Translations under genes and position numbers: made by a program
Shown: positions 34,836-45,200 of the stretch, piece after piece
Numbering within the stretch: position 1 is the first letter of the stretch
How the letters are laid out: every line of letters begins with the position of its first letter
Assembly (NCBI GenBank): GCA_905188195.1
Contig: CAJJKY010000008.1
Coordinates: 1-64,000, forward strand
From: Streptococcus parasanguinis
GTDB lineage: Bacteria; Bacillota; Bacilli; Lactobacillales; Streptococcaceae
Direction of reading: 5' to 3'
DNA length: 64,000 nt
Notes under the pieces: model-generated
The model's input: only the letters and a program-made list of their open reading frames with translations
Told to the model about the DNA's origin: nothing
Database searches by the model: none

Positions 34836-36821
34836 ATGAAAAAAAGAAATGTCATTGCACTTGCGGGAGTTGCCCTCCTTTCAGCAGGTATCCTAGCCGC
34901 TTGTTCGGGTGGTTCTAAATCATCTAGCTCAAGCAACGGTCAAAAATTCTCATATGTCTATGAGACTGAGCCAGAAAACCTAAACTATATCACATCTGGT
35001 AAAGCAGCAACCCACGATATCACAGGAAACTTGATTGATGGTTTGTTTGAAAATGACAAATACGGTAACTTGATTCCATCTCTTGCAAAAGACTGGACAG
35101 TTTCGCAAGATGGCTTGACTTATACTTATAAACTTCGTGATGATGCTAAATGGTATGATTCAGAAGGCGAAGAGTATGCGGATGTAACAGCTAAAGATTT
35201 CATCACAGGGATCAAATATGCGGCTGATAACAAATCAGAAATGCTCTACATCATCCAAGATTCTATCAAAGGCTTGAATGACTACGTCAGCGGTAAAAAT
35301 AAAGATTTCTCAGCTGTAGGAGTAAAAGCAGTTGATGATCATACCCTTCAAATCACTTTGAACCAACCAGAATCTTACTGGAACTCTAAATTGACTCTTG
35401 GGATCACTTTCCCTGTTAACGAAAAATTCGTGAAATCAAAAGGGGATAAATTCGCCCAAGCAAGTGACACCAGCTCTCTTCTTTACAATGGTCCATACAT
35501 CTTGAAGAGCTTTACTTCTAAATCTTCTATCGAAATGACCAAGAATGAAAACTACTGGGATAAAGACAAGGTCTACATCTCAGATGTGAAATTGGAATTC
35601 TACGATGGACAAGACCAAAGTAAATTGGCCAAATCATTCGGAGAAAATGCTCTTAGCTTGGCCAAACTCTTCCCAACTGGATCTGGTTACTCAGAGCAAG
35701 CCAAAGAATTCAAAGACGAAATCACCTACACTCCTCAAGATGCTGCTTCTTATGTTATTGGTACCAACATCGATCGTCAATCTTACAAACACACTGCTAA
35801 GAAGACCGATGAAGAAAAACAATCTACTAAGAAAGCTCTCTTGAACAAGGATTTCCGTCAAGCGATCAGCTTTGCCTTCAACCGTGAAGCGTATGCTGCT
35901 CAATTGAACGGAAAAGACGGAGCAAGCAAGATCATCCGTAACCTCTACATTCCACCAACATTTGTCCAAGCTAATGGCAAGACCTTTGGTGAAATGGTGA
36001 AAACTCAATTGGATACCTACGGAGATGAGTGGAAATCTACTAAACTAGACGATGGTCAAAACGGTCTCTTCGATGCAAAGAAAGCGAAGGAAGAGTTTGC
36101 AAAAGCGAAGACTGCCTTGGAAGCAGAAGGTGTGAAATTCCCAATTCACATTGATATGCCTGTGGACCAAACGACTCCATCAAGAGTTCAACGGGTACAA
36201 TCCTTCAAACAATCTGTTGAAGAAGCACTTGGTAAAGAAAATATCGTCATCGATATCCAAATGCTTTCGAAAGAAGACCTTCAAAATGTGACCCTCTTTG
36301 CGCCAAATGCGGCTGGCGAAGACTGGGATCTCTCTGATAATGTTGGATGGAGCCCTGACTACCAAGACCCATCAACTTACATGGATATCTTGAAAGCTTC
36401 ATCTGGTGAAAATACTAAGACTTTCCTTGGATTTGACCCAAGTGAAAACAATGAAGCAGCTAAAAAAGTTGGTCTGTACGACTTTGAAAAGATGATCAAA
36501 GATGCTGGTGCAGAAACACAAGACGTCAACAAACGCTATGAAAAATATGCGGCTGCGCAAGCTTGGTTGACTGATAGCGCCCTTGTTATGCCAACTTCTT
36601 CATCAACTGGACGTCCATTCTTGACACGTATCGAACCATTCTCAGCTCCATTTGCATGGACTGGTGGTAAAGGAAAAGACCACGTGATCTACAAAGGAAT
36701 GAAACTCCAAGACAAAGCTGTGACAAGTGCTGATTACAACAAAGCCCTTGAAAAATGGCAAAAAGAACAAGCAGAGTCAAATAAAAAAGCACAAGAAGAT
36801 CTTAAGAAACACGTTAAATAA
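34836..36821 (+). CDS. oligopeptide-binding lipoprotein (AmiA/AliA/Hpp type)
   Basis: 661 residues, family 5 extracellular solute-binding protein. Signal peptide with lipobox LAAC (Cys ~23), a Ser/Gly linker, then the peptide-binding domain (YVYETEPENLNYI, FNREAYAAQLNG). Start at 34836 after AAGGAG; the open frame extends further back without support. Delivers oligopeptides to the Ami permease encoded elsewhere. Orphan copies are common in streptococci and serve nutrition and signal-peptide sensing. Terminator follows. Confidence 0.92.
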   Translation: MKKRNVIALAGVALLSAGILAACSGGSKSSSSSNGQKFSYVYETEPENLNYITSGKAATHDITGNLIDGLFENDKYGNLIPSLAKDWTVSQDGLTYTYKLRDDAKWYDSEGEEYADVTAKDFITGIKYAADNKSEMLYIIQDSIKGLNDYVSGKNKDFSAVGVKAVDDHTLQITLNQPESYWNSKLTLGITFPVNEKFVKSKGDKFAQASDTSSLLYNGPYILKSFTSKSSIEMTKNENYWDKDKVYISDVKLEFYDGQDQSKLAKSFGENALSLAKLFPTGSGYSEQAKEFKDEITYTPQDAASYVIGTNIDRQSYKHTAKKTDEEKQSTKKALLNKDFRQAISFAFNREAYAAQLNGKDGASKIIRNLYIPPTFVQANGKTFGEMVKTQLDTYGDEWKSTKLDDGQNGLFDAKKAKEEFAKAKTALEAEGVKFPIHIDMPVDQTTPSRVQRVQSFKQSVEEALGKENIVIDIQMLSKEDLQNVTLFAPNAAGEDWDLSDNVGWSPDYQDPSTYMDILKASSGENTKTFLGFDPSENNEAAKKVGLYDFEKMIKDAGAETQDVNKRYEKYAAAQAWLTDSALVMPTSSSTGRPFLTRIEPFSAPFAWTGGKGKDHVIYKGMKLQDKAVTSADYNKALEKWQKEQAESNKKAQEDLKKHVK

Positions 36822-36829
36822 GGATCGAT

Positions 36830-36857
36830 AACCGAGGCTGATGCCTCGGTTTTTTTG
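36830..36857 (+). terminator. terminator after the oligopeptide-binding gene
   Basis: AACCGAGGC-TGAT-GCCTCGGTT then TTTTT. Confidence 0.9.
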
Positions 36858-36877
36858 TGGATCAGATGAATATCTGT

Positions 36878-36906
36878 TTGATCTTAAAACGCTTACATAG
36901 TATAAT
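36878..36906 (+). promoter_or_regulatory. promoter with CRE-like box for surface peptidase 1
   Basis: TTGATC, 17-nt spacer, TATAAT (36901-36906). TTAAAACGCTTACA (36884-36897) resembles a CRE in the spacer, with one mismatch at a key base. Confidence 0.55.
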
Positions 36907-36940
36907 GGGAGTGTTGATTACAAAAAGTTAGGAGACTGAC

Positions 36941-39900
36941 ATGAAAAAGAAAACAATGGTTTCCATTGTCGCATCAAGTTTATTGATCGCACCGATGGTC
37001 TTGCATCAAGTAGCAGCAGCAGATGAGCAGACAGAAGAGTTAGCTCCATCGACAGAAGTGGTCCATGCTCCATCTACTGAAGCAACACCGACAGCACGTG
37101 ACACAAGTACTAGCTCTAGTGAAGAAGGAGCGAGCTTGAGTGAGGCATCGCTGGATCGGACGGCAGGTGCAAATCAAGTAGCCCCTGCTACAGAAGAACA
37201 CACAAGACAAAGTGAGCCTACGGTCCCAGTAGCAAGTCCAGCAACAACCAACAGGGAAGCTGCACCTCAATCTGCTCCCAGTTCAGAAGCTCCGGCAACA
37301 AGTAATGATTTAGCAAAGGTTACAGGTAGCACCCTTGCAGCTGATCAGGCCCCTAAAGAGTTGACGGTCCAAGATGCTGTTAATGGCTTGCTTCAATGGG
37401 CAGCAACAGATCCTAGCCAATTGGGCCAAAGCCAAGCAGATCGCGAACGCTTTGCCAAGAGTTTAGGCTTGATTGAAAAATCAGAAGATTTGACTCGTAA
37501 GGTTAGTCAGCCAGAATTGGCCAAGATGTATGAAACAGCTAAGAAACTCTACGATGCCTACCGGGCTGAAAAGAAAAGCCCGCTCTTTTTAAATGGTCGT
37601 GCCCAGCCGATTTTCCCTTATACGATGGGAGAAAAAGCAGACCAAGACTACAAATATGAAGACAGCCAAATTGTACGCTTCCCTGTCTATGTCGAAACGG
37701 ACTACGACACCGACGCAGATGGCAAGCCTGACTTAGTCAAAGCCATTGTTCAACTACCAAAAGCAGTAGCGCAAGGTGATTTTAAGGCAGCCACTATTCT
37801 GGAAGCGCGCCCTTACGTAGCGGGGACGCTTGATGAAAACTACGTGACCCTCGAAAGTTTGGGGCTTCCAACGGACGGTAGCTATGACATGAAGAAACTG
37901 CACAGCCAACCTGCAAAGAGACAGCCAGTAAGCAGTGAAACAACAGTAGAAGCAGCCAAAAAAGCCAAGGCATCGGATTGGTATTACTACAGTCCCTACG
38001 AGTATATCTATGACTACGAAGATCTGAACTGGTACGACTATTTCTTGGTCAGAGGCTATGCCTTTATCTCGAGTGCGGGACTTGGTACCAAGGGATCAGA
38101 AGGATTTAACACCACAGGTTCTGATCTCGAAATCAATGCCTTCAAGAATATCATCGAGTGGGTCAATGGCAAACGCAAGGCCTACACCGATAAGACTAGC
38201 AATGTTGAAATCAAGGCAGACTGGGCAACAGGCAATGTCGCTATGACCGGTCTCTCCTGGGCTGGAACCACGACCTTTGGTGTGGCAGCGACAGGCGTAG
38301 AAGGCCTAAAGACCATCGTTCCAGCAGCAGGGATTGCCTCTTGGTATGATTATTTCAATAGCCAAGGAACCCAGTTTGGCAATGCGCCTTATAGTGATCT
38401 TTCATGGCTATCCCTCTACGTTAGCACGCGGATGCTGGACCAAGACGACTGGGCAGGGATTTGGCAAAACTATTCCAACTACATCAACCAATTGAACAAG
38501 GACCAGTACGCCCATGATCGTAACTACAGTGATGTCTGGAAGGAGCGGGATTATACCCTTCATCCGGAAAATCTCAAGACCAGCGCCCTGATCGTCCATG
38601 GCTTGAATGATGACAATGTCAAGACCAAACACTTTGAACTCATGTACGATGCCCTCAAGAAAGCAGGCCAAGATGTCAAGCTCTATCTCCACCAAGGAGA
38701 TCACGTCTATCCAGCGGCTATGTCACGGGGATACGGCATCACCGCCAATGGTCAGGACTTTTATGACCTGCTCAATACCTGGCTGACCCATTACCTCTAC
38801 GGAGTGGACAATCACGTCGAAAGCTTGCCAGCGGTCCTAGCTCAAAACAACTATGATCCAAGTAAGTGGACCAGCTATGATAACTGGAAGAGCAGTCAAC
38901 GTCTCTTCTTGAATGCAAGCTCGAAACGTCTAGAAGAAACCATTTCTAGTGATTATGCGGCTGCAGGTGTTGAGATCGCTAACCGTAATGAAACTGTCAG
39001 CAAAGCCTCCTCTAAGGCCAATCTGACCTTCGTTTCTGATGTTACTGAGGACACTACGATCAAGGGCCACATCCCTGTTCATTTCAAGGCAGCTCTTGCC
39101 AAGGGTCAAGGAAAGAATTTCCAAATCAACGCCCTCTTGGTAGATGTGGCAGATGAGGACTTTGACGTGGTAGGAAATGGTAGCGTCAAGCAAGATAAAA
39201 CGGCAGACGCTTTCTGGATGGGAAGCAATTTAAGCAACCTATCTGTTGCCGAATACGAAACCATCAAGACCAAGTACAAGGTGATTGCGAAAGGCTGGAT
39301 CAACCTTGCGAACCCTGAGTCTGGCTACGATTCAGCAAGCTCACGAGCTAGCATCGAGCCAAAAGTGGGAGAATACCACGATTATACGGTCTATCTCCAA
39401 CCAAATCTCTATACGGTTAAGAAAGGTCACAAGTTAGCACTTGTTTTCAACACCTATGACCCATCTGATTTAACGGTGGAGCATCCATATGAAGTGACCT
39501 TTAAGACAGATTCTATCCAGGCGGCGATTCCAATTGTTGAAAAGACCCGCGCCCAAAAGGCAGCTTATGTACCAAGTGCAACAGATACAGACTATGCGAA
39601 TTTACCAGAAGTTGAAGGTGCTGCTCTAGTCGCTCCAGAAGTGCACTACAAGGAAGAATATAGGCTTCCAAGCCCAGAATCCTTTGTCCAACCAAGCCAA
39701 ACTCTTCCTGAAAAAGCAGAGCAGATGCAAATAGGATCAGCAAGACAAGAGCACTCTCTTCATACACTAGCTGTATCTTATGGACCTCAATTTGTTTCAC
39801 AAGGATTGGCAGAAGATCCTCAAGCTGCAACTCTTGTAGTGGGAGGAGAGAAAGCAGATCATACGCTTCCTCAAACAGGGAGCAAAGACCATTCTCTGGG

Positions 39901-39970
39901 TCTCTTAGGGGTGATTAGCCTAACAGCTTCTAGCCTCATCTTTTGGCGCAAAAAGAGAGAAGATGCCTAA
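36941..39970 (+). CDS. wall-anchored Xaa-Pro dipeptidyl peptidase, paralog 1 (S15)
   Basis: 1009 residues. Signal peptide (~1-26), a Ser/Thr/Pro-rich stretch to ~125, the S15 catalytic domain with Ser439 (TGLSWAGT), Asp557 (HGLNDDNV) and His588 (HQGDHVYP), a beta-rich C-terminal domain, then LPQTG at 976-980, a hydrophobic segment and basic tail. Cleaves X-Pro dipeptides from peptide N-termini at the cell surface, probably of casein- or collagen-derived peptides. Paralog 2 lies at 42225-45335. Confidence 0.92.
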   Translation: MKKKTMVSIVASSLLIAPMVLHQVAAADEQTEELAPSTEVVHAPSTEATPTARDTSTSSSEEGASLSEASLDRTAGANQVAPATEEHTRQSEPTVPVASPATTNREAAPQSAPSSEAPATSNDLAKVTGSTLAADQAPKELTVQDAVNGLLQWAATDPSQLGQSQADRERFAKSLGLIEKSEDLTRKVSQPELAKMYETAKKLYDAYRAEKKSPLFLNGRAQPIFPYTMGEKADQDYKYEDSQIVRFPVYVETDYDTDADGKPDLVKAIVQLPKAVAQGDFKAATILEARPYVAGTLDENYVTLESLGLPTDGSYDMKKLHSQPAKRQPVSSETTVEAAKKAKASDWYYYSPYEYIYDYEDLNWYDYFLVRGYAFISSAGLGTKGSEGFNTTGSDLEINAFKNIIEWVNGKRKAYTDKTSNVEIKADWATGNVAMTGLSWAGTTTFGVAATGVEGLKTIVPAAGIASWYDYFNSQGTQFGNAPYSDLSWLSLYVSTRMLDQDDWAGIWQNYSNYINQLNKDQYAHDRNYSDVWKERDYTLHPENLKTSALIVHGLNDDNVKTKHFELMYDALKKAGQDVKLYLHQGDHVYPAAMSRGYGITANGQDFYDLLNTWLTHYLYGVDNHVESLPAVLAQNNYDPSKWTSYDNWKSSQRLFLNASSKRLEETISSDYAAAGVEIANRNETVSKASSKANLTFVSDVTEDTTIKGHIPVHFKAALAKGQGKNFQINALLVDVADEDFDVVGNGSVKQDKTADAFWMGSNLSNLSVAEYETIKTKYKVIAKGWINLANPESGYDSASSRASIEPKVGEYHDYTVYLQPNLYTVKKGHKLALVFNTYDPSDLTVEHPYEVTFKTDSIQAAIPIVEKTRAQKAAYVPSATDTDYANLPEVEGAALVAPEVHYKEEYRLPSPESFVQPSQTLPEKAEQMQIGSARQEHSLHTLAVSYGPQFVSQGLAEDPQAATLVVGGEKADHTLPQTGSKDHSLGLLGVISLTASSLIFWRKKREDA

Positions 39971-40067
39971 GGACTCCCCGTAGCAAATATTTCTAAAATG
40001 GCATCTTTTAGTGTAAAATAAAAGTAGAAATGCAGAATCAGTAGTCACTACTGAAAAAGGAGGAAAT

Positions 40068-40382
40068 ATGGCACACATAATCACAGATGCAACTTTTGAA
40101 CAAGAAACCAGCCAAGGCCTTGTCTTGATTGACTTTTGGGCAACTTGGTGCGGTCCATGCCGCATGCAAGCTCCAATCTTGGATCAGTTGGCAGAAGAAG
40201 TACATGAAGATGATTTGAAAATCTGTAAGATGGATGTCGATGAAAATCCAAATACAGCGCGTCAATTCGGTATCATGTCGATTCCAACTCTTCTCTTTAA
40301 AAAAGATGGACAAGTTGTCAAACAAGTGGCTGGAGTTCATACGAAAGCCCAATTGAAAGAAATCATTGCAGAATTGAGCTAA
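40068..40382 (+). CDS. thioredoxin
   Basis: 104 residues with the redox motif WCGPC near residue 28 and the cis-Pro in IPTLLF. Reduces protein disulfides in the cytoplasm with thioredoxin reductase. GGAGG ribosome site. Monocistronic between the first peptidase and a terminator. Confidence 0.95.
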   Translation: MAHIITDATFEQETSQGLVLIDFWATWCGPCRMQAPILDQLAEEVHEDDLKICKMDVDENPNTARQFGIMSIPTLLFKKDGQVVKQVAGVHTKAQLKEIIAELS

Positions 40383-40390
40383 AAAGAAGA

Positions 40391-40421
40391 CTCGTTTTCC
40401 AAACTGGAAAACGAGTTTTTT
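40391..40421 (+). terminator. terminator after thioredoxin
   Basis: CTCGTTTTCC/GGAAAACGAG then TTTTTT. Confidence 0.92.
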
Positions 40422-40518
40422 GATGCTCTTTATTTCTTTCAAATAGACGCGATACCCATTGACAGCGCTTTCTTATAGTGCTAAAATGAAGCTGTATTTC
40501 CTATAAAATTTTTACAGG

Positions 40519-40555
40519 AAAAAATTCTCCTAGGAAGATGTAGATCCTAGGAGAA
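40519..40555 (-). terminator. terminator of the alpha-amylase gene
   Basis: TTCTCCTAGGA/TCCTAGGAGAA (40525-40535/40545-40555) with A's on the left, which is a T-run on the minus strand. Confidence 0.85.
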
Positions 40556-40570
40556 AATTACGTATAAAGG

Positions 40571-42034
40571 TTATTGGCCCTCTGTATCTTGGGCTACCCA
40601 GACACTGACGGAGCGTTCTGCCACTGGGAATTCAGCAGTACCGTCTTCTTGGACTTGGACGGTTTCGCTACAATTTTCTAGTACATCATAGTAGGTGAGG
40701 CCTGCGTAGGATGAGCCGATCTCCATGACTTTTGTAGTAGCTTGGTTATTGGAAATCAAGCAGGCGATGGGTGCTGATTCTTCTGAACCTGAACGTGTCC
40801 AACCGATGCAATTAGGATCATCGAAGTAGTCCGTTTGTTCCCCATAGGCCAGATCTTTACGAACCCATAAGAGACGATCGAGGACCTCTTGGAAACTTTC
40901 TTGCGCAAATTGGCCCTCGATACCGTAGTAGTCTCCATAGAAGACACAAGGCAAACCAGCTTCACGAAGTAAGATCAAGGCATAGGCTGCAGGCTTAAAC
41001 CATTCTTGGATGGTAGATTCCAAGGCTTGCCCTCGTTGGGTATCATGGTTGTCCACAAAGGTTACGGCCTGTTCAGGATGATTGAGTGCTAGTGTTCCGT
41101 CAAAAATAGTTCGAAGGTCGAAATTTTCACCCTCTTGACTAGCTCTAAAGAGGTTTTGGTGGAGGGCTACGTCGACCAGGTCATACAGGTAATCAATGCT
41201 TTCCAAGTACTCATCGTTAGTTTCTGTGTCGCCATTCCAAAATTCAGCAAAGACGTAGAAATCTTCACCATACTTTTGGGTAATATTGTGGATGAAATTC
41301 TTCATAAAGAAGGAGTCGATGTGTTTGACCGCATCCAGACGGAAACCTTCTACACCAGTCGTTTCGATAAACCAGTCAGCCCACTGATCAAGATTCTCTA
41401 CAACCTCGGGATGTTTGAAATCGATATCGGCATACATGAGGTAATCGTAGTTTCCATTCTCATTGTCTACCAGATCTCCATGAGCCCAACCTTTGTTGTC
41501 CCCTTGGATTTGGTAGATCCCATTCTTATTACGTGAAGCATCGTAGTCCGTACCGGTGAAGTGGTACCAATGCCAGTGGAAGTCATTATAGGCGCCATTT
41601 CGGCCATCAAAGGTGAATTTAGTCCATCCTTGAATGGTGAAGGGCTCAGTGAGAACCTTGTTTCGATCCATAGGATCGACCTCAACGACCTCGAATTCCT
41701 CTAAGCCATCAGCGGCAGCTTTATGGTTGAGTACGACATCGGCCATTGGTTGAATCCCAGCATCTTTGAGGGCTTGAATGGCTTGAAGATAATCGTCTTT
41801 GAAACCATATTTGGTACGAACCGTTCCTTTTTGATCGAACTCGCCCAAATCAAAGAGGTCATAGACTCCGTACCCAACGTCATTGTTAGAAGTAGCTTTA
41901 AAAGCAGGCGGCATCCAGACTTTACGAATACCCAAGTCTGCTAAGTGTTGCGCATCTTCAGCAAGACGCGTCCAGTGGTTCCCATCAGCGGGCAAATACC
42001 ACTCAAAATATTGCATTAAGGTTTGATTTTCCAT
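40571..42034 (-). CDS. cytoplasmic alpha-amylase, GH13_5
   Basis: 487 residues from the chosen start (MENQTLMQYFEWYLPADG, the usual N-terminus); an ATG 18 bp further up is also possible. No signal peptide, so intracellular. Catalytic residues D234 (GFRLDAVKH), E264 (FAEFWNGD) and D331 (FVDNHDTQRG). Hydrolyses alpha-1,4 glucans, probably stored glycogen or imported maltodextrins. Convergent with thioredoxin and divergent from peptidase 2. CRE-type palindrome in its promoter. Confidence 0.95.
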   Translation of the reverse strand: MENQTLMQYFEWYLPADGNHWTRLAEDAQHLADLGIRKVWMPPAFKATSNNDVGYGVYDLFDLGEFDQKGTVRTKYGFKDDYLQAIQALKDAGIQPMADVVLNHKAAADGLEEFEVVEVDPMDRNKVLTEPFTIQGWTKFTFDGRNGAYNDFHWHWYHFTGTDYDASRNKNGIYQIQGDNKGWAHGDLVDNENGNYDYLMYADIDFKHPEVVENLDQWADWFIETTGVEGFRLDAVKHIDSFFMKNFIHNITQKYGEDFYVFAEFWNGDTETNDEYLESIDYLYDLVDVALHQNLFRASQEGENFDLRTIFDGTLALNHPEQAVTFVDNHDTQRGQALESTIQEWFKPAAYALILLREAGLPCVFYGDYYGIEGQFAQESFQEVLDRLLWVRKDLAYGEQTDYFDDPNCIGWTRSGSEESAPIACLISNNQATTKVMEIGSSYAGLTYYDVLENCSETVQVQEDGTAEFPVAERSVSVWVAQDTEGQ

Positions 42035-42064
42035 CGTTATTTCTTCTTTCATGTGAATGTCCCT

Positions 42065-42104
42065 ATTTTACCAAAAATAGTTGGATGCGACAAACGTTTG
42101 CGCT
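42065..42104 (-). promoter_or_regulatory. amylase promoter with CRE-like palindrome
   Basis: On the minus strand: TTGTCG, 17 nt, TAAAAT (42065-42070) extended by TGG. GCAAACGTTTG overlaps the -35 and resembles a CRE half plus palindrome. Confidence 0.6.
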
Positions 42105-42224
42105 GGAAGCAAGCCCTTTCTAAAAAAGAAATCGCATACATGAAAGAAATGAAGTGAGAATATAACATAATGGAGTCAGGCTCCGCTAGGACTGACTTTG
42201 AAAATGGTGAAAGGAGACCATTTT

Positions 42225-45200
42225 ATGAAAAAAACAACTCTTGTTTCTCTACTCGTTGCAGGTTTACTGATTAGTCCTGCTGTACTCGCCCAGCATGTGC
42301 AAGCAGACCAAGTAAGTAGCACAACTACTGAGGAGACGGTGACTCCTTCTACGGCAAGTCCTGAAGTTACTGAAACAGTGACCTCAACACAAGGAGATAC
42401 TAAAGAAATCGTACAGCCTGAAAAAGTGGAAGAGGTTTCAGAAACTAACAGACCAACCACTTCGCCAACCGCTCCGACAACTACTCCGACGACTGAGCTA
42501 CATGAAGAACCTGCGTCAAGTTCAACGGTGGTGAGCGCTCTAACTGTTGAGCCCACTCTAACCAATCAGCCAAGCCTTGCGCCTGCGACGCCTACCGTTG
42601 GTAGTCAAGAGGAGCGCGCGATTCCAAAAGTAACCCAAGGAGACTTGGCTGAAATTACTGGTGCAACTGTAACCGACCAGTATCGTGAAAAAGAAGTCAC
42701 TGTGACGGAGGCAGTCAATCAACTATTGAACTGGGCTTCAATCAAGGAAAATCAAGTCGGATCTACTGATAAAGATCGATTAGCTTTTGCCAAGAGCCTT
42801 GGGATGGTCAAGGAAGGAGTGGAGGGATCTGCTCCGGTCACCAATCTCACTTCAATGGTTGATGTAGCCAAACAGCTTCGAGCAGCTTACCGCGCGGATA
42901 AGAAGACCCCTCTCTTTTTGAATGGCAAAGCACAACCTATTTTCCCATTTACGCCAGGGGACGATCCGGAGCATTACTCCTATGATAAGAGTGACATCGT
43001 CCGCTATATTGTCTATGTGGAAACCGATTATGATACGGATGGAGACGGCAAGCCTGACTTGGTCAAGACCTTCGTGCAGGTGCCAAAAGCTGCTGTCAAT
43101 GGGGACTATAAGGCAGCCAGCATCTTTGAAGCCAGCCCATATGTAACAGGAACAACAGAAGAGCGTACCTTAGAGGGAATTGGTCTCAAAGAAGGTGGTA
43201 ACTTCGATATGGCCAAGCTCTATGAAAAACCTGCCAAACGCCAAGCAACCAAGACTGTTACGACAGAAGAAGTAGCCAAAGCGACCGATCCAAAGGATTG
43301 GTACTATGTCAATCCGCGTGAAAGCTCTGAAGATTATACGCATTATGATTATGAAAATCTTAACTGGTACAATTATTTCTTAGTTCGTGGTTATGCAGTG
43401 GTGACCAGCAGTGGTTTGGGCTCAAAAGGATCAGACGGGATCAATACGACTGGCTCTGACCTTGAAGTCGCTGCTTATAAAAATATCGTTGAATGGCTCA
43501 ATGGCAAACGCAAAGCCTACTCTGATAAGACTAGCAACCATGAAGTCAAGGCAGACTGGTCCAACGGAAACGTCGCCATGACTGGTTTGTCTTGGGCAGG
43601 TACGACAACATTTGGCGTAGCTTCTACTGGTGTTGAAGGGCTCAAGACCATTGTGCCAGCTGCAGGGATTGCTAGTTGGTATGACCATTTCAACAGCCAA
43701 GGATCTCCTCTTGATACCGGAGCTTCCAATGACCTATCTTGGCTGTCTGTCTATACCTCAGGCCGAATCCTTGATAAGGAAGATTGGGACAAGATCAAGG
43801 ATTACTATGCAGCCTATATCACCAAGCTCAATGAGCTCCAACACAAGGATGGTCATAATTATAATGAAGAATATGCCAAACGCGACTACACCTTAAATGC
43901 AAGCAACTTAAAGGCGGCCCCTCTCATTATCCAAGGGCTCAATGATGACAATGTCAAACCAAAACATTTTGAACTCATGCTGGAAGCCTATAAGAAGGCG
44001 GGGATTGATCCCAAGGTCTTGCTCCACCAGGGCAATCACATCTATCCATCTACTCGTTGGTCAGGGACAGAAGTCGCAGGCCAAGCCTTTAATGACCTGA
44101 TGAATCTCTGGTATAGCCATTACCTCTACGGTATTGAAAATGGGATTGAAAACCTTCCACAAGTAACAGCTCAGGACAATCTAGATCCAAGTAAATGGCG
44201 TCGTTTTGATAAATGGGATACCAATAATGCCATCTCTGCTCGAATCTACTCAAAACGGGAGGATGTGACAGTAACTGGTGATTACTATGGTACGGGAAAC
44301 AACTGGACTACACGTAACCAAGATGCAGCCTTCCATTCCTCAGAAGTAGCGGCTTCCTATGCAGCACCTGTCGACCAAGATGTCACCATCAAAGGCCATA
44401 TTCCTGTGCATTTTAGCGCTGCTTTTGTCAAGGGAGACAAAAATCATGCCCATGTCAGTGCGACCTTGATGGATGTCTCAGACGAAGACTTTGATGTGGT
44501 CAAAGAAGAAATCACCTATGACAAAGACGGTTATAGCACACGCACATTGGACAAAGAAACGATCGATGAGACAGGCTACTGGAATGGTAGCAACCTTGAA
44601 ACCTTGCCTCTCAAACGTTACAAGACCCACAAGGTTAAGAGTGTGGTGATTGCGCGTGGTTGGATGAATCTGGCCAATCCAGCATCTCGCTATGACTCAG
44701 CAAGTTCTAGTCATTCTATTGATCTGAAAGAAAATGAATATCATGATTACACCATGTATCTGCAACCAAATCTCTATACAGTAAAAAAAGGCCACCGACT
44801 GGTTTTGAGTTTGCACACCTATGATCCAGATTACATCTATTTTGCAGATCCTTATGAAGTGTCCTTCAAGACAGATTCTATTTCTGCAACGATTCCAATC
44901 GTAGAAGACAGTCGGTCTCTCTTGTTCCGTTATCAACCAAGTGAAAAAGATACAGAGTATGCGTCATTGGCAGATCGGATCTTGCCAATTGCAACCATTC
45001 AACCAAAAGTAGATCCTGAACAAGACCCAAGTCCAGTAGATCAAGCAGAAAAACCAATTGTTCCAAGTAATCTAATGACGCCAACCAATCCAGCTGCTTC
45101 TGAAATTCCTCAAAAACCAAGCCACGGTCGAGATCCGATGGACTTCCGTAAGGAACAAAAAGAAGAAACTGCACAAGAATTGGCTCAAAGAGCTGATAAA

